This document shows positions 7,502-13,181 of a stretch of 21,498 nucleotides of DNA, piece by piece. The DNA is taken from positions 1 to 21,498 of IMG/VR virus record IMGVR_UViG_3300030450_000982; one strand, given 5' to 3'. The notes beneath the pieces are model-generated. The model ran no database searches and was not told the DNA's origin. It saw only the letters and a program-made list of their open reading frames with translations. The stretch comes from a virus. The first letter of the stretch is position 1. Each line of letters opens with the position of its first letter. A program made the position numbers and the translations under genes.

Positions 7502-7734
7502 TCAGATTCTTCCTCTTCTGTGTTGGCCTCACCTGTGTCAGCAAGATTGCTGTGTAGTTGTTCTTCGTTATTAGCTAGACTTTGTATTTGTCTAGATAAA
7601 GGATCTGCTGCTAAAACATCAGCTAAATCTGCAATTGCATACAACGCATCCCTGATCTGAGCCTTGATAGGCTCAGGAGTTATTTGGGATTCGAGCAGTT
7701 TTAAATACTGCTCGACATTTTCACGCATAGCCAT
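7498..7734 (-). CDS. Small acidic protein of unknown function
   Basis: 78 residues. Mostly helical in appearance (NVEQYLKLLESQITPEPIKA, then AQIRDALYAIADLADVL), ending in a strongly acidic tail TEEEESE. The ATG follows directly on the stop of the gene before it, with a second in-frame ATG two codons on (MAM), and its stop overlaps the helicase GTG, so it is translationally coupled on both sides. No ribosome site of note. It could be a helicase partner given the coupling, but I recognise no family. Confidence 0.6.
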   Translation of the reverse strand: MAMRENVEQYLKLLESQITPEPIKAQIRDALYAIADLADVLAADPLSRQIQSLANNEEQLHSNLADTGEANTEEEESE

Positions 7735-7983
7735 CTAACAGTTAGTTGCTATGTAGTAGTTAGCATATTCTACAGCCTCGTAGTCTATACTAACTCCTGT
7801 GAATTGTGATTCACACAGCTCTATAAAATCCTCAGCATCTAGAGTCAGTGCTTCACGCTTTTTCTCAACGGGAGCATCTTCATCTAAGACATTGAAGTTT
7901 TCTAGGTTAAAAGATCCAAACATGTCAAAAGTGAACTTGTCTGGCTGGTTTGCTGGATTAATTTCCATTGTTATATTCTCCAT
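7735..7983 (-). CDS. Small protein of unknown function, first gene of the hypermodification operon
   Basis: 82 residues, acidic, no motif that I recognise. Two starts are possible: the ATG at 7981-7983, or the sixth codon (ATG at 7966-7968), which has GGAG of the first codons as a ribosome site 9 nt upstream; the second start looks better supplied. It is the first gene after the promoter-like element at 8002-8035 and heads a run of eleven contiguous minus-strand genes. Its real coding status rests on tight coupling to the next gene (0-nt gap) and lack of any competing frame. Confidence 0.55.
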   Translation of the reverse strand: MENITMEINPANQPDKFTFDMFGSFNLENFNVLDEDAPVEKKREALTLDAEDFIELCESQFTGVSIDYEAVEYANYYIATNC

Positions 7984-8001
7984 TTAGTTAATATGAGACA
8001 T

Positions 8002-8035
8002 ATGATACTCCTTTACTTGTAAAAGTAAAGGGGTT
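8002..8035 (-). promoter_or_regulatory. Putative promoter P1 of the hypermodification operon
   Basis: On the minus strand, TTTACT (8029-8024) is followed after 16 bp by TATCAT (8007-8002), five of six bases matching a -10 box. The -35 lies in the repeated element, here AACCCCTTTACTTTTA, one base different from the copies at 12597-12612 and 17089-17104. Predicted transcription start is near 7995, about 12 nt before the first ATG of the gene at 7983. Confidence 0.5.
8007..8034. repeat. Inverted repeat of the ACTCCTTTACTT element
   Basis: Arms ACTCCTTTACTT (8007-8018) and AAGTAAAGGGGT (8023-8034) pair over 12 positions with one mismatch and a 4-bp spacer GTAA. It overlaps the putative promoter P1, as expected for an operator bound by a dimer. 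As plus-strand RNA the mismatch becomes a U-G pair, giving a 12-bp hairpin, but no U-tract follows, so it is not a terminator. Confidence 0.75.
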
Positions 8036-8037
8036 GT

Positions 8038-8274
8038 TTAATGTAAGGTTTTGTAAGGGAATCGAGTATCTTCTAAAGCTGACTCTGTAGCGAACGATAC
8101 TATTAAGGAAAGTGTGCGAGGATCTATGTCTGAGCGTAAGCCTATGGCAACAGCTACCCAGATAAGAGCTAATACTAATGCATCGTTTTCTTTCTCGTCT
8201 TCGGATAACATGGCATAAATTCTGCCACAAAGTTTTTCTGCAAGATCTAAGGCTTCTTGAACATCTTTTTCCAT
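8038..8274 (-). CDS. Small protein of unknown function with a hydrophobic segment
   Basis: 78 residues: an acidic helical start (EKDVQEALDLAEKL), then a hydrophobic stretch ALVLALIWVAVAIGL at about 33-47 and a further helix SLIVSFATESALE. The hydrophobic stretch could be a single membrane segment or a buried helix; charges on either side do not decide. A longer frame over the same bases (7988-8305) is Arg/Ser-rich and looks like the shadow. No clear ribosome site. Lies between the primase gene and promoter P1. No family recognised. Confidence 0.55.
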   Translation of the reverse strand: MEKDVQEALDLAEKLCGRIYAMLSEDEKENDALVLALIWVAVAIGLRSDIDPRTLSLIVSFATESALEDTRFPYKTLH

Positions 8275-8313
8275 AGACTTTAATCATAGTTCTTATTCGT
8301 TGCATTGTATACT

Positions 8314-9828
8314 TTAAAATGGTTCTTGTCTCATGTTAGGTATCTCTATTTCAGCGTCTTCCGATTGGAATGCAGGGATCGCCCATGCGTTTACACCTCT
8401 ACCTTTAATATTAAAAAACACATGTTCAGCACCCATATCTTTTAGTCTAGCTGCGATCTGGTTAGACTTCATTTCCATAAACCTATGTCTTTGTAGATAG
8501 TCTAATAAATCACGAATTCTAAAATGCGTTTTGTTTTCGTTAGTCCAAGGTTTGCCTAAAAGTATCTCTTCTCGAGTAGAGGCTTGAGCAATATCTGTAC
8601 AAAAAGATTCTAACAGTTCGTTAAACTGTCCATCGATAGATGCGTCTTGGCTTACATCTATTATCTCTAAACCATTTTCTAACAGCTGTTGTACTAAACC
8701 TTGCCAAGCAACTTCTTTCATTTTAGGTGGCATCACATTTAAAGTTTCCATACATACACGCTGAAATCTTATTTGGTTTTGTAGTTGTTCAGTTGTTAGT
8801 TCTAATCGTTTGTCATTTACCGACATAAACCAGAGAGGTGGTTGTGTATTTAGTTTAGCTAAACTAGAGAATATTGGAGCATCGTGACCTGCACCAACTC
8901 CGAACTTACAGGTTCTACACTTAGTTGGATTACAGTAAGACTTAATCGGTTCGTCACTACACTTATAGTTATATTCTTTCTTTTTATGTTGTTGTATTAA
9001 ATTAGACACTTCACTAGCAGGCAACGGTGGTTGAAAATACTTTCTGTTATAGTCTTCTAGTTTAGTTTCCCAAGCATCAGGGTGTGCTTTTTGTAGATAA
9101 ACAGCAACATTAAAGAGTCCATTGTTTCTAGTTCCTTCAGGAAACCCTTGTTTTAATAGTATTTTTAGACAAGGTGGACCAAACTCTAAGTCATCCACTA
9201 CAGCTGCAATCTCTATTTTAAATAAATCTTCAGCGTTAGTTAGTTGTCTTTCTAAAGCAAAAACTAGGAAGTCGTCTATACCTAATGCCTCAGCTTTTTC
9301 AGATAGACCATAACGAGTAGAATCTTCACCACCGAAGTATGGCATGTTTAACCAACTACCTATATCACCTCTATCAGCTAACACTTGTCGTTGTTTAGGG
9401 AATATCTCTAGTCCACCGTACCCTAACCCTGCTGCTATTTCACGCAACTTATCTTGCATATCTCCTGCTTCAACAGGCTCGGAGACGAATAACAATATAT
9501 GGGCACCACCACTTTTACTTCTACAAACAACTAATGGGAGTTTCTGTTTTTCTATTTTATCGATTAGCTCAGCCAAGTCTAAAGGATAAACATCTACATC
9601 TATACAACCCCAATGACACATATTGTCATCATTAATAGGAATAACTCCTAGACCATATTCACCTTGTAAATGTTTTTCCCAGAAAGCAATAGTTGGACCA
9701 GAGGTTTTAACGGTGACAGCTTTACCTTGTTTCTTACCGTCGTTTCTATCTTGTTTAACCTCAAAAAATCCATGTGCCCTTTCCGATCCTTTAAATAGCC
9801 GAGAAAAATTCTCTGCTGTTTTTCTCAT
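8314..9828 (-). CDS. Archaeo-eukaryotic-type primase (TOTE-like primase/prim-pol)
   Basis: 504 residues. The catalytic hhhDhD motif is GCIDVDVYP with D77 and D79; the second motif is SKSGGAHILLF (104-114) with His110; the third region has EIFPKQ at 141-146 and GSWLNMPYF at 157-165, the pairing seen in primases of TOTE conflict systems and many phages. LEFGPPCLKILLKQGFPEGT at about 214-233 with RNNGLFNVAVYLQK resembles the helical C-terminal domain (PriCT-like) of such enzymes, and C290, C299, C304 and C307 form a zinc site. It should make primers, and perhaps extend them, at the phage fork. The ATG has AAGGA just upstream. No replicative DNA polymerase is visible here; it lies elsewhere or comes from the host. 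Confidence 0.82.
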   Translation of the reverse strand: MRKTAENFSRLFKGSERAHGFFEVKQDRNDGKKQGKAVTVKTSGPTIAFWEKHLQGEYGLGVIPINDDNMCHWGCIDVDVYPLDLAELIDKIEKQKLPLVVCRSKSGGAHILLFVSEPVEAGDMQDKLREIAAGLGYGGLEIFPKQRQVLADRGDIGSWLNMPYFGGEDSTRYGLSEKAEALGIDDFLVFALERQLTNAEDLFKIEIAAVVDDLEFGPPCLKILLKQGFPEGTRNNGLFNVAVYLQKAHPDAWETKLEDYNRKYFQPPLPASEVSNLIQQHKKKEYNYKCSDEPIKSYCNPTKCRTCKFGVGAGHDAPIFSSLAKLNTQPPLWFMSVNDKRLELTTEQLQNQIRFQRVCMETLNVMPPKMKEVAWQGLVQQLLENGLEIIDVSQDASIDGQFNELLESFCTDIAQASTREEILLGKPWTNENKTHFRIRDLLDYLQRHRFMEMKSNQIAARLKDMGAEHVFFNIKGRGVNAWAIPAFQSEDAEIEIPNMRQEPF

Positions 9829-9894
9829 ATATCCTTTTTATAAGTGGCTGATTGTAATTATGTTGGGGCAACCAGCCAAACCCTCTAACCGACA
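9829..9894 (-). other. Intergenic leader of the primase gene with a short hairpin
   Basis: A 66-nt gap between the SSB-like gene and the primase. It holds arms GGCTG/CAGCC around an inner GTTG-GGG-CAAC stem (about 9846-9878), upstream of the ribosome site. No U-tract follows, so it is not a terminator; it might lower or time translation of the primase. No convincing promoter. Confidence 0.3.
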
Positions 9895-10656
9895 TTAAAA
9901 CGGTGTATCTTCGTTGCTAGTTTTTATAGCACCTGCATTTACATTTAAGCTGAACTGTTTTGCTGCTGAGTAGATAAATGAATCTTCTGCAGTAAGTTGT
10001 CCTGCTAAGGCTACATCCCAGCCATACCATGACCCTTGGTCATTCTGTTCGACCACCGAAGTGAGCGTGTATTTATGGGAGAAGGTTGGTGGTGTAAACA
10101 CATTACCATCTTTAGTTTTGATTTTAAGACCAGCCATAATAGAATTCCATTTCTTAGACTTCTTAAGTTGACTACCACTTAGAGCAATAATACCTTGATT
10201 AAAACCACCTTTGTCATCTACGATTAGTACATAGTGATTAGCAGTAGTAGAAAGAATATTGCCATTCTCTAAAAAGTCTTGTCCTTTATCGCTCTTGACT
10301 ACACTTTTTAATATTTCAGAATTGTCGTGAACACCAGCCAAGCCTTTACGCTCAGGCATCCATTCTAGGTAAGTTCTTTTATAGGCTACAGGCACAACTA
10401 CAACACCGTCAGCACCTTTGTATAAAGTGTTATCAACGGTGTTAAAGATATCGCCTTGTTCGCAACCTTTAATATGTTTACCATCTCTGGCATTAACTTG
10501 TGGGCTCATCGCTTGGATTATACGCAAAAACGGTATAGCCAAATCTTCTGAGGTTACATTCTCTAGACCAGAGTTAGCATCTTTTAGCATATCATCTACA
10601 CCTAGAGACATCTCTGTACTAGCTTTCTTTACTACTTGTTTATTTTCTTCTGTCAT
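9895..10656 (-). CDS. Putative single-stranded DNA-binding protein
   Basis: 253 residues. The N-terminal part contains DLAIPFLRIIQAMSPQVNAR (38-57), and the middle is rich in beta strands (GVVVVPVAYKRTYLEWMPER, NHYVLIVDD, SHKYTLTSV), as in a family of marine-phage proteins that I recall being called ssDNA-binding. The extreme C-terminus, SNEDTPF, ends in an acidic patch plus Pro-Phe, the same layout as the DDIPF tail through which bacterial SSBs recruit partners. The gene stands next to the primase. The ATG has an AAAGGA site about 10 nt upstream. The OB fold is inferred, not shown. Confidence 0.6.
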   Translation of the reverse strand: MTEENKQVVKKASTEMSLGVDDMLKDANSGLENVTSEDLAIPFLRIIQAMSPQVNARDGKHIKGCEQGDIFNTVDNTLYKGADGVVVVPVAYKRTYLEWMPERKGLAGVHDNSEILKSVVKSDKGQDFLENGNILSTTANHYVLIVDDKGGFNQGIIALSGSQLKKSKKWNSIMAGLKIKTKDGNVFTPPTFSHKYTLTSVVEQNDQGSWYGWDVALAGQLTAEDSFIYSAAKQFSLNVNAGAIKTSNEDTPF

Positions 10657-10662
10657 TTTTAT

Positions 10663-11226
10663 TTATCCTTTTGTTATTTTAGTTTTTTGACCTACAAATA
10701 CATTAAAGGTGTCAAACGGGAGGTCTGTACCGTTTTCCACCTGCTCTCGTGCAAACGCTTTTAGAGTCATAGGCTCTACTTTGCGATTGTTTTGGGGTGT
10801 ATAGCCTTGAGCAATTAGATTGTCCATGACATTTACAGCAGATTCGTCTTCTCCTCGACCAAACTGTACGGACACAACATTTTTTATAATGTCTTCGTGA
10901 CCGTTAGCTTTAAGCCAAGCAAATGCTTCCTCTTCCCTTTCTTTCCCTATACGAGCAGAATAAAACTGCTGTACAGAAACTTTTGAACCGTCTGCTAATT
11001 TGATCTCTGCTAAGTTGCATTCTCGCATCGCGTCAGGTAATTTTTGTTGTGAGATATCTTTAAATTCTTGTTTGAGATCTGCCAAACTTTCTTCGGCAAC
11101 TCTTATCTCTTCTTCTACTCTTAGTTGTTCTTGTGCCCAGAACGATACATCCTTAAGAGTACTGTTATCCATATCGTTTATTTCTGGTTTAGAATCTTCT
11201 TCCCACATTTTATTTATGTCTTCCAT
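10663..11226 (-). CDS. Unknown protein with N-terminal coiled coil
   Basis: 187 residues. Residues about 30-65 (FWAQEQLRVEEEIRVAEESL, then ADLKQEFKDIS) form a heptad-rich coiled coil; the rest is alpha/beta, with ADGSKVSVQQFYSARIGKER and EEEAFAWLKANGHEDIIKNV standing out. This kind of coiled-coil protein is often found beside the ssDNA-binding gene in marine phages (memory, not checked), which suggests a replication or recombination accessory. A strong GAGGAG ribosome site sits 6 nt before the ATG, and only 6 nt separate it from the SSB-like gene. I do not know its function. Confidence 0.65.
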   Translation of the reverse strand: MEDINKMWEEDSKPEINDMDNSTLKDVSFWAQEQLRVEEEIRVAEESLADLKQEFKDISQQKLPDAMRECNLAEIKLADGSKVSVQQFYSARIGKEREEEAFAWLKANGHEDIIKNVVSVQFGRGEDESAVNVMDNLIAQGYTPQNNRKVEPMTLKAFAREQVENGTDLPFDTFNVFVGQKTKITKG

Positions 11227-11240
11227 AGTTTTCTCCTCGT

Positions 11241-11546
11241 TTACCTAAACTTAACTTCTACAGGGAAATATGTGTATTCCCTATTATCCCATTTTAAAAA
11301 TTTCACTACATCGGTTTTCTTTGCAGCAAAATGTGTAGCAATCCCTATAGAAACAGGGTCGCCTATTAATAGTAAATAGTCTTCATCAGTAAAGTTCTCT
11401 AGACCAGATCTAATATCTCGCACTGACTTATCAGTTGAGAACATTAGATTGGTGTTTGGGGGGAGCAAAAACTCTAGATCACCAAAGTTTGTTGCGGAAA
11501 GCATGTTTTTATTAGTCGCTTCTTGTATCGCGTAGACTTTTGCCAT
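11241..11546 (-). CDS. Conserved phage protein of unknown function
   Basis: 101 residues. The sequence around residues 20-36 (FGDLEFLLPPNTNLMF) and 52-72 (FTDEDYLLLIGDPVSIGIAT) and the C-terminal VKFLKWDNREYTYFPVEV are the kind of conserved blocks seen in small proteins of many marine phages, but I know no function. It is the first gene after promoter P2 and so leads the replication operon (11546 leftward). The ribosome site AGAGGT is weak and 12 nt from the ATG. Confidence 0.65.
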   Translation of the reverse strand: MAKVYAIQEATNKNMLSATNFGDLEFLLPPNTNLMFSTDKSVRDIRSGLENFTDEDYLLLIGDPVSIGIATHFAAKKTDVVKFLKWDNREYTYFPVEVKFR

Positions 11547-11583
11547 TTCTTGTTTCTTACCTCTTGTTTCTTATTACTAATTG

Positions 11584-11612
11584 ATCATATCTGATCTTTT
11601 CAAAAAAGTAAA
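11584..11612 (-). promoter_or_regulatory. Putative promoter P2 of the replication operon
   Basis: Minus strand: TTTACT (11612-11607), 17 bp, then TATGAT (11589-11584). Spacing and both hexamers are identical to those on both strands of the divergent region at 12578-12662. The bases upstream of TTTACT differ (TATAC instead of ACTCC). Predicted start near 11577, leaving a leader of about 30 nt before the ATG at 11546. Confidence 0.65.
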
Positions 11613-11650
11613 GTATATTCCTATTACCTTCATGAGCAGTAATTTTTGTG

Positions 11651-11666
11651 TTTAGTGTATACTAAA
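11651..11666. repeat. Short inverted repeat, possible operator
   Basis: TTTAGT-GTAT-ACTAAA, perfect 6-bp arms with a 4-bp spacer, in the noncoding gap between terminator 11716-11748 and promoter P2. Nothing else recognisable is in 11613-11715. It may be a regulator site; it could also be chance in AT-rich DNA. Confidence 0.3.
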
Positions 11667-11715
11667 AGTTTCGCAACAGCTAATAACTTAATAACATAGC
11701 AGGAATTTTCTTATG

Positions 11716-11748
11716 TAAAAAGGGGAAACCAGTTATTGGCTTCCCCTA
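11716..11748 (-). terminator. Rho-independent terminator of the two-gene unit 11769-12571
   Basis: Read on the minus strand, AGGGGAA pairs with TTCCCCT (11747-11721), with an inner CCA/TGG pair around a short loop, and is followed by a run of five T. The stem is GC-rich in an AT-rich setting and lies 21 nt after the stop of the gene ending at 11769. It should stop transcripts from promoter P3. Confidence 0.82.
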
Positions 11749-11768
11749 TTAGAAGGATATTAGAACAA

Positions 11769-12125
11769 TCAACCGTGGGGAAAAAGAGTCTTCATTTCCT
11801 TTTCTAAATCTAACAAACAGTAAAAACTAATCCTTTCTTGATTACTTTTTTCTTCGTTGTATCTAGTCAATAGATCTGTAACACCCATACGAATCTGCAG
11901 AAACCTACTTATTTTATCCTTAGGCACTTCTTTCTCTTTAACAGACTTGAACTCGTTTAGAATAATCGAGAGGGCAAACGGAAGTTTATCCCAATCATCT
12001 GTAGGAAAGGCTACATAAGAAGACTTTTCTTTATAATTAATTATCCAGTTGTATAGGTCTAAGAGTTTTTCCCAATGATCTTCAGAAAGTTTTTCTTTTA
12101 CATTTATTACTTTTTTATTTTCCAT
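11769..12125 (-). CDS. Unknown protein, second gene of a two-gene unit
   Basis: 118 residues, mixed charge, helical in appearance (KLSEDHWEKLLDLYNWIINY, then FALSIILNEFKSVKEK), no motif I recognise and no membrane segment. It begins 2 nt after the preceding stop with no ribosome site of its own, so it is probably translated by coupling. A terminator follows at 11716-11748. The unit is opposite the SNF2 helicase operon, and small phage genes in this position are often early host-takeover or anti-defence functions; that is position-based inference only. Confidence 0.62.
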   Translation of the reverse strand: MENKKVINVKEKLSEDHWEKLLDLYNWIINYKEKSSYVAFPTDDWDKLPFALSIILNEFKSVKEKEVPKDKISRFLQIRMGVTDLLTRYNEEKSNQERISFYCLLDLEKEMKTLFPHG

Positions 12126-12127
12126 AT

Positions 12128-12571
12128 TTATACATACTCGTCTAAATAGTTTGCTTCACTACTACCGTCGTGAAAACATCTCAAGAACAAACCGTTACAC
12201 AGGTTTTGCCATTGCTCAGCATTGTTTTTAGCATAAGACTCAGGCAAAGCTAACGGCATAATTGTGTGATAGATTTCATTAAAGCTATCTAACAATTTAC
12301 CACCACTACCTTTTATACCAAAGTAATGTTTTACATCTGACACTTTCCAGTGTCTTGTCGGTTTCATACCATGTTTTACATACATATGTAAATCTCTCCT
12401 AGTACAAGAAAGATTATACATAGGTAGGTGTGTACCTTTAGAAAAGTTAGCTTCAGTGTTAGGATCTCTATCATAAGCCATACCTTTCTCAATTTGCTCC
12501 CAAAACGGGACATCACGTTTTGCCATTTTTTGAAGTTTGACAATTAACTTGTTTTTATTTTCTTTATTCAT
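12128..12571 (-). CDS. Unknown protein, first gene of a two-gene unit
   Basis: 147 residues, basic N-terminus (MNKENKNKLIVKLQKMAKRD), then TRRDLHMYVKHGMKPTRHWK at about 57-76, VSDVKHYFGIKGSGGKLLDS and a Trp/Cys-containing C-terminus. The middle could hold a small DNA-binding helical unit, but no family is recognised. The chosen ATG at 12569-12571 lies 6 nt after the TATGAT of promoter P3, so the transcript may begin at the start codon itself; no ribosome site is seen. A later start (Met16) would need a normal leader but also lacks an obvious ribosome site. Confidence 0.65.
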   Translation of the reverse strand: MNKENKNKLIVKLQKMAKRDVPFWEQIEKGMAYDRDPNTEANFSKGTHLPMYNLSCTRRDLHMYVKHGMKPTRHWKVSDVKHYFGIKGSGGKLLDSFNEIYHTIMPLALPESYAKNNAEQWQNLCNGLFLRCFHDGSSEANYLDEYV

Positions 12572-12577
12572 AAGTAC

Positions 12578-12612
12578 ATCATAAAGTCATTTACTTTAAA
12601 AGTAAAGGAGTT
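12578..12612 (-). promoter_or_regulatory. Putative promoter P3 (leftward) in the divergent region
   Basis: Minus strand: element AACTCCTTTACTTTTA (12612-12597) with TTTACT at 12606-12601, 17 bp, then TATGAT at 12583-12578. The predicted start falls at about 12571, the A of the ATG of the leftward gene. Confidence 0.68.
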
Positions 12613-12640
12613 TATTAAATATATTTTTACTCCTTTACTT
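12600..12640. repeat. Perfect 12-bp inverted repeat joining two divergent promoters
   Basis: AAGTAAAGGAGT (12600-12611) and ACTCCTTTACTT (12629-12640) are exact reverse complements, separated by 17 AT-rich bases. Each arm supplies the -35 of one of the two divergent promoters. A further mirror TTTACTTT-A-AAAGTAAA lies at 12590-12606. The 117-nt gap 12572-12689 contains nothing else except the ribosome site of the rightward gene. Confidence 0.9.
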
Positions 12641-12662
12641 ATTGTTAGTATAGTAATATGAT
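12629..12662 (+). promoter_or_regulatory. Putative promoter P4 (rightward) in the divergent region
   Basis: Plus strand: element ACTCCTTTACTT (12629-12640) with TTTACT at 12634-12639, 17 bp, then TATGAT at 12657-12662. Predicted start near 12669; a strong AAAGGAG ribosome site (12679-12685) precedes the ATG at 12690. Confidence 0.7.
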
Positions 12663-12689
12663 TGGAGCTAACTATAAGAAAGGAGAACT

Positions 12690-13181
12690 ATGAACATATT
12701 TTATGTCAACGAATGCCCTGCTACTGCTGCTCTAAATTTACCTGACAAGCTAGTCGTTAAAATGCCTTTAGAGTCTGCCCAAATGTTGTCTACTGCACAC
12801 CGTGTACTAGACGGTGACGATATAGCTGACGAACTAGGTATGTATAAGACTGCTATGAAAAACCACCCATGTACAATATGGGCACGAGAAACTAGTCAAA
12901 ATTATTTATGGCTTTATTACCATTTCTTTGCGTTATGTAAAGAATACGAAACTCGTTATGGTCGAGAGCATCTTAGTTTTACTAAACTACAGGATGCATT
13001 AGCTAGATTACCTAAAAATATAAAACACGGTTCTAAAACTGTGATGCCACAAGCTATGCCTGACCAATACAAATGCGACAACACCGTAACAGCGTATCGT
13101 GATTATGTTATTAACGAGAAACATTACGCTGAATGGAATAAAATACCTTCACGACAACCAGCTTGGTGGGTAACAGTATGA
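12690..13181 (+). CDS. Pyr_excise-like protein (pyrimidine dimer DNA glycosylase family)
   Basis: 163 residues. Conserved-looking blocks: MNIFYVNECPATAAL, KLVVKMPLESAQMLSTAHRV at 20-39, NHPCTIWARETSQNYLWL at 58-75, CKEYETRYGREH at 83-94, MPDQYK at 123-128, AYRDYVINEKHYAEW at 135-149 and PAWW at 157-160. This pattern is the one I know from phage and bacterial proteins placed in the Pyr_excise family with T4 endonuclease V. The catalytic Thr2 of T4 DenV is not present after the initiator Met, so dimer cleavage by that chemistry is doubtful and another base-related reaction is possible. Strong ribosome site AAAGGAG 4 nt before the ATG. Its stop overlaps the helicase ATG as ATGA, so the two are co-translated. 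Confidence 0.6.
   Translation: MNIFYVNECPATAALNLPDKLVVKMPLESAQMLSTAHRVLDGDDIADELGMYKTAMKNHPCTIWARETSQNYLWLYYHFFALCKEYETRYGREHLSFTKLQDALARLPKNIKHGSKTVMPQAMPDQYKCDNTVTAYRDYVINEKHYAEWNKIPSRQPAWWVTV

Noticed and set aside
8007-8034. Hairpin at 8007-8034 as a rho-independent terminator
   Set aside because: No U-tract follows on either strand, the stem is AU-rich, and the same sequence recurs as a promoter element.
7988-8305. 105-codon minus-strand frame rich in Arg and Ser
   Set aside because: It overlaps the more plausible 78-residue gene at 8038-8274, has shadow-like composition and runs through the promoter element.
12600-12625. AAAGGAG on the plus strand at 12604-12610 as a ribosome site
   Set aside because: No ATG, GTG or TTG with an open frame follows at suitable distance.
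12597-12640. ACTCCTTT as a mimic of the 16S rRNA anti-Shine-Dalgarno tail
   Set aside because: The resemblance is real but short; the fixed spacing to TATGAT boxes explains the element better as DNA signal.
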